A stretch of DNA of 64,000 nt from assembly GCF_022558445.1 (NCBI RefSeq), contig NZ_CP054699.1:1382001-1446000 (forward strand), in the 5' to 3' direction. Position numbers and translations under genes: made by a program. Shown in pieces: positions 1 to 9,651 of this stretch; positions within the stretch are counted from its first letter, which is position 1; every line of letters begins with the position of its first letter. Below the pieces are notes generated by a model. It did no database searches and was not told the origin of the DNA. It was given only the letters and a program-made list of their open reading frames with translations. Source of the stretch: Candidatus Contubernalis alkalaceticus (GTDB lineage: Bacteria; Bacillota; Dethiobacteria; SKNC01).

Positions 1-287
1 TTGCCAAAGAATGGAGGACAGATAAGCTGCTCCGTCGTTTGGAAGCGCTTTTGATTGTGGTAGATGAGATGAGCTTACTTATTCTGTCAGGAACCGGTGA
101 GGTGATTGAGCCTGATAATCAGATAGCAGCCATTGGCTCAGGGGGCCCATATGCTTTGGCAGCCGCTCGGGCTATGGTGGATTATTCGGATTTATCCCCT
201 GCGGAAATTGTTTATAATTCATTAGCTATTACTGCTGACATTTGTGTATATACAAATCACGAGATCACGGTATTAACCCTTGATTGA
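1..287 (+). CDS. hslV: ATP-dependent protease proteolytic subunit HslV (ClpQ), 3' part
   Basis: C-terminal part of the HslV peptidase, the proteasome-like threonine protease that forms the core of the HslUV (ClpYQ) cytoplasmic degradation machine. The frame is open from base 3 and starts with [17 protein letters not shown], followed by the family motifs SGTGEVIEP and [15 protein letters not shown]. The N-terminal catalytic threonine lies before the window. The stop is at 285-287. The gene is followed 156 bp later by its ATPase partner hslU and then codY, as in Bacillus and many Clostridia. Identification is firm; only the 5' end is missing. Confidence 0.95.
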   Translation, partial: AKEWRTDKLLRRLEALLIVVDEMSLLILSGTGEVIEPDNQIAAIGSGGPYALAAARAMVDYSDLSPAEIVYNSLAITADICVYTNHEITVLTLD

Positions 288-443
288 TATTTTTTTTGGG
301 ATATTTAATTCTAAATATTCGAAATTGCAGTATAATATATTTTATATCCTGAGAATCTTAAGCGTCCCGTATTGCTGTCAGGAAATTAATAAGAACACAA
401 TGTATCCGGCCATATTTATGGCTGATGGGAGGAACAAGTAAAT

Positions 444-1853
444 ATGGAAGATTTGACTCCAAAACAAATTGTGCAGGAACTAGATAAGTTTATTATTGGG
501 CAGGAAAATGCCAAAAAAAGCGTGGCCGTTGCTCTTCGCAACAGGTTTCGCCGCAAAAAACTTCCTTTAGAGATGAGGGATGAAATTATTCCTAAAAATA
601 TTATTTTGATTGGTCCCACGGGGGTTGGAAAAACAGAGATCGCCAGACGATTGGCCAGGTTGGTTAATGCTCCTTTTGTTAAGGTGGAAGCTACTAAGTT
701 TACAGAAGTTGGATACGTGGGACGAGATGTGGAAACCATGGTGAGGGACCTGGTAGAGACTGCTATTAGAATTGTAAAATCTGAAAAAATGGCTTCGGTA
801 GAGGATAAAGCCAGGCAGATGGCAGAGGAACGGCTGGTAAAAATTTTACTGCCCTTACCTAAGAAAGAAAAAAGCTTTGCTAATCCATTAGGGGCTTTAT
901 TCCAGAATTTTTCAGGAGAAGAAGCAGATGATGAGCAGAAGACAGAAGATGAAGACCAAAAGCATGAGGAAATTTTTACCAAAAGAAATCGCCTTGGCCA
1001 GGAACTGAAGGAGGGAAAACTGGAGGAACAATATGTTGAAATAGAAGTTGAGGACATATCTTCTCCAATGGTAGAAATATTCTCCGGTCATGGTGTCGAA
1101 GAAATGGGAATTAATTTTCAAGATATTTTAGGGAATATGATGCCTAAAAAAAAGAAAAAACGGAAAGTAACCGTAAGTCAAGCTCGGAAAATACTCATTC
1201 AAGAAGAGGCTCAGAGGCTAATAGATATGGATCAGGTTACCAATGAGGCAATTATGAGGGCTGAACAGTCGGGAATTATTTTTTTAGATGAAATTGATAA
1301 GATATCCGGCAAGGATTCTTCCGTGGGTCCTGATGTTTCCCGGGAAGGGGTTCAAAGGGATATACTGCCTATTGTTGAAGGCTCCACGGTGATGACCAAA
1401 TATGGCCCGGTAAAAACTGATTTTGTACTGTTTATTGCTGCAGGAGCTTTTCATATTGCTAAACCTTCGGACTTAATACCGGAGCTGCAGGGGAGGTTTC
1501 CAATTCGAGTAGAATTGAACAGCCTGACTAAAAATGATTTTAAACAGATTCTTATTAAACCTGAAAATGCAATTATTAAACAGTATATTGCCCTTCTTTC
1601 AACAGAGGGAATTAATATTATTTTTAAAGAAGAAGCCATTGAAGAAATTGCAGAACTGGCCTACAATCTAAATGAGCAAATGGAAAACATTGGGGCCCGA
1701 AGACTCCAAACCATACTAGAAAAGCTTTTGGAAGAAGTTTCCTTTGAAGCACCGGATATGATTGAGAAGGAAGTTGTTATTGATGCACATTATGTTCAGG
1801 AATCATTAAAAGATATTGTTCAAAACAGGGATTTAAGCAAATATATACTATAA
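444..1853 (+). CDS. hslU: HslUV protease ATPase subunit HslU (ClpY)
   Basis: AAA+ unfoldase that feeds substrates to HslV. The protein is 469 aa and opens with [17 protein letters not shown], the usual HslU start. Walker A GPTGVGKT is at residues 57-64 and Walker [11 protein letters not shown] has its acidic pair at D282/E283. The insertion (I) domain lies between them at about residues 110-240 and is rich in charged residues. The C-terminal sensor-2 region contains [14 protein letters not shown]. The ATG at 444 is preceded by GGGAGG. It is very likely cotranscribed with hslV and codY. Confidence 0.96.
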   Translation: MEDLTPKQIVQELDKFIIGQENAKKSVAVALRNRFRRKKLPLEMRDEIIPKNIILIGPTGVGKTEIARRLARLVNAPFVKVEATKFTEVGYVGRDVETMVRDLVETAIRIVKSEKMASVEDKARQMAEERLVKILLPLPKKEKSFANPLGALFQNFSGEEADDEQKTEDEDQKHEEIFTKRNRLGQELKEGKLEEQYVEIEVEDISSPMVEIFSGHGVEEMGINFQDILGNMMPKKKKKRKVTVSQARKILIQEEAQRLIDMDQVTNEAIMRAEQSGIIFLDEIDKISGKDSSVGPDVSREGVQRDILPIVEGSTVMTKYGPVKTDFVLFIAAGAFHIAKPSDLIPELQGRFPIRVELNSLTKNDFKQILIKPENAIIKQYIALLSTEGINIIFKEEAIEEIAELAYNLNEQMENIGARRLQTILEKLLEEVSFEAPDMIEKEVVIDAHYVQESLKDIVQNRDLSKYIL

Positions 1854-1876
1854 TATGGTGAAAAGGAGAGGTGAAA

Positions 1877-2659
1877 TTGGAAAATTTACTAGAAAGAACA
1901 AGACAAATTAACAGCATCCTGCAGAAATCAGCTGGGCAACATGTAGACTTTGGGGAGATTGCAGAGGTTTTAAGAAAAGTAATTAATGCAAATATATATA
2001 TTGCTGACAAAGATGGCGGAATATTAGGGTATTCCTTGGTTAAGCAGTTTGAGTGTGAGATTATGGTAAACCAGGTACTGCAGGAGAATCGATTTCCTGA
2101 AGATTACAATGAACCTTTATTAAAAATTAATGAAACAAGAGTTAATTTAATGCAGAAATCTAATCTCTGTGTTTTTATGGACAATGCAGACTGCCTTTTC
2201 ACCAATAAATTAACAACCATCGTCCCTATTTTAGGAGGGGGAAGGCGTCTTGGAACGCTGCTTTTAGCCAGATTCGCAGAACCTTTTGATACGGAAGATA
2301 TTATTTTAGCGGAAACGGGAGCTACAGTGGTGGGCATGGAAGTTTTACGGGAAATAGCAGAAAAGATAGAAGAAGAAGCTCGGAGTAAAGCTATAGTCCA
2401 GCTGGCGGTTGGAACACTTTCTTACTCGGAGTTGGAGGCAATCGAGCACATCTTTGATAAGCTGGATGGAAATGAAGGACTGTTGGTTGCCAGCAAAATT
2501 GCTGATCAGGTGGGAATTACCCGTTCAGTTATTGTAAATGCGCTGCGTAAATTTGAAAGTGCCGGGGTTATAGAATCCAGGTCCTTGGGTATGAAGGGAA
2601 CCTTTATAAAGATACTGAACCGGTATTTACATGAAGAATTGAAGAAATTAAAACAGTAA
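1877..2659 (+). CDS. codY: GTP- and branched-chain-amino-acid-sensing global regulator CodY
   Basis: CodY represses stationary-phase, nutrient-uptake and sporulation genes when GTP and isoleucine/leucine/valine are plentiful. The 260-aa protein has an N-terminal GAF ligand-binding domain (about 1-155, with [17 protein letters not shown]) and a C-terminal winged helix-turn-helix. The DNA-recognition stretch [19 protein letters not shown] sits near residues 203-221. I choose the TTG at 1877: the AAGGAG at 1863-1868 is 8 nt from it but only 2 nt from the GTG at 1871, and the resulting N-terminus [15 protein letters not shown] matches B. subtilis CodY. It follows hslU by 23 bp, the classic clpQY-codY order without a visible xerC (which would lie upstream). 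Confidence 0.95.
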   Translation: MENLLERTRQINSILQKSAGQHVDFGEIAEVLRKVINANIYIADKDGGILGYSLVKQFECEIMVNQVLQENRFPEDYNEPLLKINETRVNLMQKSNLCVFMDNADCLFTNKLTTIVPILGGGRRLGTLLLARFAEPFDTEDIILAETGATVVGMEVLREIAEKIEEEARSKAIVQLAVGTLSYSELEAIEHIFDKLDGNEGLLVASKIADQVGITRSVIVNALRKFESAGVIESRSLGMKGTFIKILNRYLHEELKKLKQ

Positions 2660-2771
2660 TGGTAATCTTCTTCACCCCTGTGTCATTTTTATTCCTGTAT
2701 GATAATAAGTTATAACCAACGTTGTTATAATTTTTAGATTTAGAGGAATAATAAGTTAGGGGTGTATTTTT

Positions 2772-3323
2772 TTGCGAAAAATTTTAAAAAGAGTTTACCA
2801 TACGAAGTCTCTAATTACCGGTTTTTTAGTGGGAGCATTTTTTGTACTGTTTTTATTTGGTGCTGTATTGGGGTTTATTTCTCAGAAGGGAGTCATTGTT
2901 TATATAGACAGTGAAGAGGTAGCCAGAACCGTTCAATATCAGGTTACTCAGCATACAGCAGATAATATTCCAATATTTATGGATCAGGCAAAGAAGGATG
3001 TCCCCCAAATAGTGGAAGAACAGATAAAAGGACAGTTTAACTCAGGGAAGTTAGAAATCGCTGGATTCAGCTTTAGCTTACCTGAAGATTTTATTTTAAG
3101 TCTTGAAGGTATGCTAAAAGAGAATATTGAAACCGGAATCTATAGTATTATTGACGGCATGGACAACGAAGAACTTTCTCAGGTTCTTGGGGATAATGCT
3201 TATTTCATCGTGAAAAAAGCATTGGAGGAGGAATATCGGGGTAAAAGTTTTACCGTAAAACCAATGGAATGGCTGAGTATTCTGGTTACTCTGGAAGTGG
3301 AGGAAGGGTCAGCATCGGAATAA
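2772..3323 (+). CDS. Membrane-anchored protein of unknown function
   Basis: 183 aa. A basic N-terminus is followed by one membrane segment (about residues 15-37, LITGFLVGAFFVLFLFGAVLGF) and a mostly charged domain expected outside the cell, with no cysteines or catalytic motif I recognise. The start is TTG at 2772 after AGGGG at 2758-2762. The gene sits alone between codY and the rpsB promoter, with an inverted repeat and a TATAAT box at 2709-2731 just upstream, so it probably has its own promoter. I do not recognise the family; a role in the envelope is only an inference from topology. Confidence 0.7.
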   Translation: MRKILKRVYHTKSLITGFLVGAFFVLFLFGAVLGFISQKGVIVYIDSEEVARTVQYQVTQHTADNIPIFMDQAKKDVPQIVEEQIKGQFNSGKLEIAGFSFSLPEDFILSLEGMLKENIETGIYSIIDGMDNEELSQVLGDNAYFIVKKALEEEYRGKSFTVKPMEWLSILVTLEVEEGSASE

Positions 3324-3388
3324 AGATGCCTTTACACTCTCTTTGGTTTCATGGGGGCATGGGCTTCTTCAGCGTTGATGTAAAGTTA

Positions 3389-3417
3389 TTGCTAATATTT
3401 ATAAATTGTGGTATACT
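3389..3417 (+). promoter_or_regulatory. SigA-type promoter for rpsB-tsf
   Basis: TTGCTA at 3389-3394 and TATACT at 3412-3417 are separated by 17 bp. The promoter lies 120 bp before rpsB, leaving an untranslated leader of about 115 nt. Ribosomal protein S2 leaders are autoregulated in some bacteria, but I see no known leader motif here. Confidence 0.7.
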
Positions 3418-3538
3418 ACAAAAAGTGCCAAAACACACGTATATTGGACTTTTGAGAGGGTGCCGTTTTAAATATGCGGTTTCTTGAAAGGATGAAAAGT
3501 ACGGAGGTAAAAAACCATCAAGGGAGGAGGTGTAATAA

Positions 3539-4363
3539 TTGTCAGTTATTTCCATGAAACAGTTACTGGAAGCCGGAGTTCATTTTGGCCATCAGACCCG
3601 TAGATGGAATCCTAAAATGAAAAGCTATATATTTACGGAGCGTAACGGAATCTATATTATTGACTTACAGAGGACCGTTAAAAGAATTGACGAAGCTTAC
3701 AATTATTTTAAAGATTTAGCAGCTAATGGAGAGAAAGTCATGTTTGTGGGAACTAAGAAACAGGCACAGGAATCTGTTCAAAAAGAAGCAGATCGGTGTG
3801 AAATGTTTTATGTTAACCAAAGATGGCTGGGTGGTATGCTGACCAATTTCAGCACAATTAAAAAAAGAATTGATCGTCTCTTTGAGCTGGAGAAGATGGA
3901 AGAGGACGGAATATTTGAAGTTTTGTCAAAAAAAGAAGTGATTCGACTGAATCATGAAAAAGACAAGCTGGAAAAATTTCTGGGCGGCATAAAGCATATG
4001 AAGAAGCTTCCCGCTGCTATTTTCATCATTGACCCACGTAAGGAAAGAATTGCCGTGGCTGAAGCAAGGAAGCTGGGTATTCCCATTGTCGCTATTGTGG
4101 ATACCAACTGCGATCCCGATGAAATAGATCTTATTATTCCGGGGAATGATGATGCGATTCGGGCGGTAAAATTGATTACCGGAAAGATGGCGGATGCTGT
4201 CCTGGAAGGTAAGCAGGGACGTCAGATGAGAGAAGAAAAGGAAAAAGAAATGGCTGAAGCAGAAGCTTTAGCACAGGTAGAAGCAGAAGCTCAAGAACAG
4301 GTAGAAGTAGAAGAAAAAGAAGTAGTTGAAGAAATTAGGGAAGTAAACGAAGTTACTGAGTAA
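3539..4363 (+). CDS. rpsB: 30S ribosomal protein S2
   Basis: S2 is a late-binding small-subunit protein. The 274-aa product starts [22 protein letters not shown] after five residues and keeps the diagnostic [21 protein letters not shown] and IVDTNCDPD stretches. The start is TTG at 3539, fixed by the AGGAGGTG at 3526-3533. From about residue 228 on, the protein carries an unusual acidic tail of Glu/Ala/Val repeats, making it some 30-40 residues longer than common S2 proteins. It heads the rpsB-tsf-pyrH-frr order that is standard in bacteria. Confidence 0.97.
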   Translation: MSVISMKQLLEAGVHFGHQTRRWNPKMKSYIFTERNGIYIIDLQRTVKRIDEAYNYFKDLAANGEKVMFVGTKKQAQESVQKEADRCEMFYVNQRWLGGMLTNFSTIKKRIDRLFELEKMEEDGIFEVLSKKEVIRLNHEKDKLEKFLGGIKHMKKLPAAIFIIDPRKERIAVAEARKLGIPIVAIVDTNCDPDEIDLIIPGNDDAIRAVKLITGKMADAVLEGKQGRQMREEKEKEMAEAEALAQVEAEAQEQVEVEEKEVVEEIREVNEVTE

Positions 4364-4392
4364 GGGTAGGTTAACGCTTACCCTTGCTTTTT
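4361..4392 (+). terminator. Weak terminator or attenuator between rpsB and tsf
   Basis: Ten-base arms at 4361-4370 and 4377-4386 pair (core AAGGGTA/TACCCTT) around a 6-nt loop, followed by CTTTTT. The hairpin starts at the rpsB stop codon. The T run is short, so partial read-through into tsf is likely. Confidence 0.6.
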
Positions 4393-4473
4393 CCAAAAAT
4401 CTTTTCCCCATTATTGCCAGTGGAAAAGGATAAACAGAGACAGTAATTATAAGAACTTAGGAGGTTGTATTAG

Positions 4474-5124
4474 ATGATAAAGGCTGCTGTAGTTAAGGAA
4501 TTAAGAGAAAAGACTGGAGCAGGCATGATGGACTGCAAAAAAGCCCTGGTTGAAACCGAGGGCGACTTTGAAAAAGCGGTGAACTTACTTAGGGAAAAAG
4601 GACTATCTGCTGCTGCGAAAAAGACTGGACGGGTAACTGCTGAGGGGCTGGTGGACTCTTATGTACATATGGGAGGCAAAATCGGTGTTTTGGTGGAAGT
4701 AAACTGTGAGACAGATTTTGTCGCTAAAAATGAAGAATTTAAACAATTTGTCAGGGACGTCTGCATGCAGATCGCAGCAACTAATCCCCAATATATTTCC
4801 AGAGAAGAATTTCCTCAAGAAGAGATAGAAAAGGAAAGGGAAATATATCGAAATCAGGCTCTCAGGGAAGGCAAGCCGGAAAAAATTGTAGAAAAAATAG
4901 TAGATGGAAGGCTGGAAAAGTTTTATGCCGAAGCCTGCCTGTTGGAGCAGCAGTTCATAAAGGATACTGATCGTAAGATTATGGACCTGTTGAAAGATCA
5001 AGTATCTAAAGTGGGTGAAAATATTTCTATTCGTCGTTTTTCCCGTTTTGTAATGGGTGAAGGTTTGGAGAAGAGAGAAGATAACCTTGCTGACGAAGTG
5101 AAAGCGATGACCTCGAAAAAATAA
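4474..5124 (+). CDS. tsf: Translation elongation factor Ts
   Basis: EF-Ts exchanges GDP for GTP on EF-Tu. The 216-aa protein has the N-terminal UBA-like segment with [12 protein letters not shown], followed by LRKGL-like [12 protein letters not shown], and the signature [17 protein letters not shown]. The length is in the short range for the family, with one core subdomain reduced, as in many Firmicutes and cyanobacteria. The ATG at 4474 follows GGAGG. A strong terminator begins at the stop codon, separating rpsB-tsf from pyrH. Confidence 0.96.
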   Translation: MIKAAVVKELREKTGAGMMDCKKALVETEGDFEKAVNLLREKGLSAAAKKTGRVTAEGLVDSYVHMGGKIGVLVEVNCETDFVAKNEEFKQFVRDVCMQIAATNPQYISREEFPQEEIEKEREIYRNQALREGKPEKIVEKIVDGRLEKFYAEACLLEQQFIKDTDRKIMDLLKDQVSKVGENISIRRFSRFVMGEGLEKREDNLADEVKAMTSKK

Positions 5125-5148
5125 AAAAGCACAGTAGTGCTTTTTTTC
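5123..5148 (+). terminator. Rho-independent terminator after tsf
   Basis: Perfect 10-bp arms AAAAAAGCAC (5123-5132) and GTGCTTTTTT (5137-5146) with a 4-nt loop and a continuing T run. The left arm overlaps the tsf stop codon. Confidence 0.85.
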
Positions 5149-5211
5149 TTAAATGGCTAAAAAGGAATTTTACTCCAAAGTGTAGAATTAATTACAAGGA
5201 CTGGGGGTTAA

Positions 5212-5928
<717 letters not shown>

Positions 5929-5942
5929 AGGGGGTTAGTTTT

Positions 5943-6500
5943 ATGAGCAGTGAAGTCTTTGATACCGCGAAACATAAGATGGGAAAAGCAGTGGAGGTTT
6001 TTAAAAGTGATTTAAGTACCATTAGAGCAGGACGTGCCACCACATCTCTTTTGGACAAGATTACCGTTGATTACTATGGAACTCCTACACCTTTAAATCA
6101 GCTGGCAAATATCAGTGCTCCGGAGCCTCGTCTTTTAGTGGTCCAGCCTTGGGATAAGAATGTGATGGCTGATGTGGAGAAGACTATTTTAAAATCAGAC
6201 CTGGGGTTGACCCCCAGTAATGATGGAAATGTAATTCGGCTTCCGGTACCGCAATTGACCGAAGAAAGACGTAAGGAACTAGTAAAAATGATTCGTAAAA
6301 AAGCTGAAGAGAGCAAGGTGGCTATTAGAAATATTCGGCGTGACGCCAATGATCAGCTTAAAAGCCTGGAAAAGGATGGAGAAATTACTAAGGATGATCT
6401 AAAACGCTCACAGGAAGAGGTACAAAAACTAACCGATGAGTACATTGAAAAGGTTGACCAGGTTTTAAGCACTAAAGAAACAGAAATGATGGAAGTTTAA
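5943..6500 (+). CDS. frr: Ribosome recycling factor
   Basis: RRF splits post-termination ribosomes together with EF-G. The 185-aa protein has the normal family length and the conserved [10 protein letters not shown] and [14 protein letters not shown] stretches, with the helical three-stranded domain at both ends (ending [22 protein letters not shown]). ATG at 5943 follows AAGGGGG. It sits between pyrH and a small PASTA-like gene in the same transcription unit. Confidence 0.97.
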   Translation: MSSEVFDTAKHKMGKAVEVFKSDLSTIRAGRATTSLLDKITVDYYGTPTPLNQLANISAPEPRLLVVQPWDKNVMADVEKTILKSDLGLTPSNDGNVIRLPVPQLTEERRKELVKMIRKKAEESKVAIRNIRRDANDQLKSLEKDGEITKDDLKRSQEEVQKLTDEYIEKVDQVLSTKETEMMEV

Positions 6501-6519
6501 AAGGTGAGTATTTTATACA

Positions 6520-6744
6520 ATGAATGAAGATAATAGAGAAACTCCTGATGTTCTGGCATATCCCCTGGTTACGGCAAGAGAAGTTCTGCAAAAACAAAAT
6601 TTTCAAGTTGAAGTGAAGATTTTAGGTGAGTTTAAAAACCCGGATTGGTGGGATTTACGGGTGGCCAGACAGATAATAAACCCAAATAATACAGTTGAAA
6701 TTGTTGCGGTTTATGCTCTTTGCGAAGTTATAGATGAGGTTTAG
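6520..6744 (+). CDS. Small PASTA-like protein of unknown function
   Basis: 74 aa, no membrane segment. The pattern DVLAYPLVTAREVLQKQNF...VARQIINPNNTVEIVAVY resembles a single PASTA repeat (a P-x-x-x-A-x-x-x-L start, a central R-Q-I turn, a final beta strand), the fold found in penicillin-binding and Ser/Thr-kinase sensor domains. This is a remote pattern match only. It follows frr by 19 bp and precedes uppS, so it is part of the operon. Start ATG 6520 with AAGGTGAG upstream. Such small genes between frr and uppS occur in other Clostridia; function unknown. Confidence 0.7.
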   Translation: MNEDNRETPDVLAYPLVTAREVLQKQNFQVEVKILGEFKNPDWWDLRVARQIINPNNTVEIVAVYALCEVIDEV

Positions 6745-6752
6745 GTGTTCTG

Positions 6753-6775
6753 CCCCCTCAAAGGAGGGGGTTTGT
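6753..6775 (+). terminator. GC-rich hairpin before uppS (possible attenuator)
   Basis: CCCCCTC (6753-6759) pairs with GAGGGGG (6764-6770) around a 4-nt loop, followed by TTTGTTTGT. The interrupted T run suggests partial termination or an mRNA processing barrier rather than a full stop. Confidence 0.5.
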
Positions 6776-6794
6776 TTGTACAGGAGGAGAAATT

Positions 6795-7547
6795 ATGAGT
6801 TTACACCCAAAAGAAAAAGAGCTTTATCAGAAATTAGACCTGCAGAGCATTCCTCATCATGTGGCAATTATTATGGATGGCAATGGAAGGTGGGCCAGGA
6901 AAAGAGGGCTTCCCAGAATTGCCGGCCACAGGGCAGGGGTGAATTCTTTGAGGGAAACCATAAGAGCAGCCGATCAGGTAGGGGTAAAAATATTAACTCT
7001 ATACACTTTTTCTACGGAGAATTGGAAAAGGCCCAGCAAGGAAGTCAGGTTCCTAATGAAACTGCCGGAGGAGTATCTTTCCAAGGAAATTGATGAGCTC
7101 TGTGCTAAAAATGTCTGTATTAAGCAGATGGGAGAAATGGAAGGGCTGCCAGAGCATACCCGGAATGCTATTGAAGATGCTATGGATAAGACAGCGGAGA
7201 ATACAGGGTTAATTGTGAATTTCGCTTTAAACTACGGCAGCCGAGGTGAGATAGTCCGGGCTGTTAAAAAAATTTCCCGGTTGGCCTCCGGGGGGAGTAT
7301 AAATGAGGAAGATATTACCGAAGAAATGATATCCAGATTTCTTTATAGTGGGGGACAGCCAGATCCAGATCTACTCATTAGGCCCAGCGGTGAATTAAGG
7401 TTGAGCAATTTTCTTTTATGGCAGATGGCTTATACTGAATTTTGGTTTTCGGAAACATACTGGCCGGACTTTAAAAAAGAAGATTTTTTACAGGCGATTT
7501 TAGATTATCAAAAGCGGAACCGCAGGTATGGAGGGTTAACAAAATAA
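6795..7547 (+). CDS. uppS: Undecaprenyl diphosphate synthase (cis-isoprenyl transferase)
   Basis: UppS extends farnesyl diphosphate with eight isopentenyl units in cis to make the C55 carrier lipid for peptidoglycan. The 250-aa product has IIMDGNGRWA with catalytic Asp28, the P-loop-like RIAGHRAG, FSTENWKRP, and the C-terminal IRPSGELRLSNFLLWQMAYTE (RPSGE in place of the commoner RTSGE). ATG at 6795 has an ideal AGGAGGA at 6782-6788. The stop directly abuts the GTG of cdsA, so translation is probably coupled. Confidence 0.96.
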   Translation: MSLHPKEKELYQKLDLQSIPHHVAIIMDGNGRWARKRGLPRIAGHRAGVNSLRETIRAADQVGVKILTLYTFSTENWKRPSKEVRFLMKLPEEYLSKEIDELCAKNVCIKQMGEMEGLPEHTRNAIEDAMDKTAENTGLIVNFALNYGSRGEIVRAVKKISRLASGGSINEEDITEEMISRFLYSGGQPDPDLLIRPSGELRLSNFLLWQMAYTEFWFSETYWPDFKKEDFLQAILDYQKRNRRYGGLTK

Positions 7548-8336
7548 GTGTTAAAAAAACGAGTGTTAAGCGGCCTGGTTGGAGTAGCCCTGGCTTTACT
7601 TATAATTTTTGAGGGCGGAATCGTATACTTTTTGACGGTATTTATTATTACCTTGCTGGGGTTGGAGGAGTATCGGCGACTGTCAATCCGGGGAAATTAT
7701 TATTTCCCCCGCTATCTTTCCTTTGCAGCAGCAGGGGTTTATTTATTATTGCTCTATTTTGAAGTTCCAAATGTATTAGAGGCTGCTCCTCTGTTTCTTT
7801 TCTTGCCTTTTTGTTTATATATTTTTTTTAACAAAGATTATAGCTTTCGGGATCTGATGTTTTCTGCCTGGGGAGTTATTTACATTGTGTGGCTTTTTAG
7901 TTTTTTAATTGTGTTGAGAAATCTCCCCAATGGGCTAAATCATACACTGCTTTTGTTTTTCTCAATTTGGATAAGTGATACTGCTGCATTCTTTATAGGA
8001 AGCAATCTGGGTAGGCGCAAGCTGATACCCCGGATTAGCCCTAATAAGTCTGTGGAAGGTGCATTGGGTGGGCTTTTGGGGACCATGTTATTTGTATATC
8101 TTCTACGAGGTTATGTGAATATGGAACCCATTACAGCCATACTGGCGGGGGGTTTAATTTCTCTTTTGGGACAGGTGGGGGATTTAATGGAATCTGCTCT
8201 TAAGAGGTATTTAAAGACGAAGGACTCTGGGGCATTAATTCCAGGACACGGCGGGGTTCTGGACAGGTTTGACAGTGTTATTTTCGCAGCACCGTTTTTT
8301 TATTTTTATTTAATATTTTTATCTAATCATATATAG
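7548..8336 (+). CDS. cdsA: Phosphatidate cytidylyltransferase (CDP-diacylglycerol synthase)
   Basis: Makes CDP-diacylglycerol from phosphatidate and CTP, the branch point of phospholipid synthesis, in the cytoplasmic membrane. The 262-aa protein has about seven to eight hydrophobic segments. The C-terminal signature is present as SPNKSVEGALGG followed by GQVGDLMESALKR, KDSGALIPGHGGVLDRFDS. GTG start at 7548 immediately after the uppS stop, with GGAGGG at 7530-7535. Tandem 14-bp repeats begin one base after its stop. Confidence 0.95.
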   Translation: MLKKRVLSGLVGVALALLIIFEGGIVYFLTVFIITLLGLEEYRRLSIRGNYYFPRYLSFAAAGVYLLLLYFEVPNVLEAAPLFLFLPFCLYIFFNKDYSFRDLMFSAWGVIYIVWLFSFLIVLRNLPNGLNHTLLLFFSIWISDTAAFFIGSNLGRRKLIPRISPNKSVEGALGGLLGTMLFVYLLRGYVNMEPITAILAGGLISLLGQVGDLMESALKRYLKTKDSGALIPGHGGVLDRFDSVIFAAPFFYFYLIFLSNHI

Positions 8337-8371
8337 CAATCATAAGATACCAATCATAAGATACCAATCAT
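8337..8371 (+). repeat. Tandem 14-bp direct repeat, 2.5 copies
   Basis: The unit CAATCATAAGATAC occurs at 8337-8350 and 8351-8364, followed by a partial copy CAATCAT at 8365-8371. It fills the start of the cdsA-dxr gap. It may be a slippage product; no binding-site family is recognised. Confidence 0.9.
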
Positions 8372-8447
8372 GCAAGAAAAACATTCATACTGTGTTATTT
8401 TTAGCCTTGATTAGGAAAAATTTTTTTAGCAGAGGTGTTGTAATTTT

Positions 8448-9617
8448 ATGGATTTAAGGAGACAATATAAAAGGAAGAATTTAATTCTTTTGGGCTCCAC
8501 CGGCTCCATTGGAACTCAAACCCTTTCCATGGTAGAAAGATGGCCGGATCGCTTTAAGATAACTGCTTTGGCAGCGGGTTCCAATGGTAATCTCTTGGAG
8601 GAGCAGGCCAGAAAGTTTAAACCTCATTATGTTTCCCTGGCACAGGAAAAGGGGGCCAGGGAACTGCGGGCAAAGCTAAGGGATACTGATATAAAAGTGC
8701 TTTATGGTCACCAGGGCCTTTTAGAGATTGTTTCCAGTCCCGATGCAGACTGGGTTGTAAATGCCCTGGTGGGTTTTGATGGTTTAGCACCTACGGTAAC
8801 GGCCATGGAGGAAGGAAAAAACATTGCCCTGGCCAACAAGGAGACCCTGGTTGCCGGGGGAGAGTTAATAATGAACCTGGCGGAAAAAAAAGGAGTATCC
8901 ATTGTTCCCATTGATAGTGAGCACTCTGCTATATTTCAGTGCCTGCAGGGTGAAAAGAGAGAAGAAGTTTCAAAAATCCTTTTGACGGCTTCCGGGGGGC
9001 CTTTCCGGGGCTGCACTTTGGAAGAACTGTCTAAGGTGACTCTAGCCCAGGCTCTTTTGCACCCAAACTGGGTGATGGGCAGAAAAATTACCATAGATTC
9101 TGCCACACTGATGAACAAAGGATTAGAGGTGCTGGAGGCGCAGGTACTTTTTAACTTAGATTTAGAACAAATTCAAGTATTGGTGCATCCTCAGAGCATT
9201 ATTCATTCTATGGTTGAATTTGTAGATGGTTCAGTGAAAGCGCAGTTGGGTGTGCCTGACATGGGTGTGCCAATTCAGTATGCATTGACTTATCCTGAGC
9301 GTTGGGCCAACAGCATGGAAAGGATTGATTGGCGTAAGATGGATAAAATGACATTTGAGATGCCTGATAAAAAAGCTTTCCCCTGTCTTGGGCTGGCTTT
9401 TGAGGCGGGAAAAATCGGGGGAACTATGCCTGCAGTGATGAATGCAGCCAATGAAGCAGCAGTAAATTTTTTCCTTGAGGGCCGGATAACCTTTCTAGAT
9501 ATCCCCAGAATAATTGAAGAAACTATGCATAAACATAAAGTGATTCTCAGTCCATCTTTGTCAGATATTATCAGGGTAGATAAAGAGGTCAGAGAGCAGA
9601 TTATCAGAAGTAAATAG
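8448..9617 (+). CDS. dxr: 1-deoxy-D-xylulose-5-phosphate reductoisomerase
   Basis: First committed step of the methylerythritol-phosphate (MEP) isoprenoid pathway, converting DXP to MEP with NADPH. The 389-aa protein shows the NADPH motif GSTGSIG at residues 16-22, ANKETLVAGG, the metal/substrate motif IDSEHSAIFQC, and the flexible-loop region LLHPNWVMGRKITIDSATL with MNKGLEV. ATG 8448 follows AGAGGTG. Together with ispG and uppS nearby, this cluster links isoprenoid precursors to wall-carrier lipid. Confidence 0.97.
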   Translation: MDLRRQYKRKNLILLGSTGSIGTQTLSMVERWPDRFKITALAAGSNGNLLEEQARKFKPHYVSLAQEKGARELRAKLRDTDIKVLYGHQGLLEIVSSPDADWVVNALVGFDGLAPTVTAMEEGKNIALANKETLVAGGELIMNLAEKKGVSIVPIDSEHSAIFQCLQGEKREEVSKILLTASGGPFRGCTLEELSKVTLAQALLHPNWVMGRKITIDSATLMNKGLEVLEAQVLFNLDLEQIQVLVHPQSIIHSMVEFVDGSVKAQLGVPDMGVPIQYALTYPERWANSMERIDWRKMDKMTFEMPDKKAFPCLGLAFEAGKIGGTMPAVMNAANEAAVNFFLEGRITFLDIPRIIEETMHKHKVILSPSLSDIIRVDKEVREQIIRSK

Positions 9618-9651
9618 TAATCATTATTATATACAGGGAGTGAAAGATTAT

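Noticed and set aside
3269-3487. 72-aa ORF between the unknown 2772 gene and rpsB
   Set aside because: It starts inside the previous gene and runs over the clear rpsB promoter, with no ribosome-binding site.
6734-7093. 119-aa ORF overlapping the start of uppS
   Set aside because: It lies in another frame over the conserved UppS N-terminus, and its start is inside the previous gene; no domain is recognisable.
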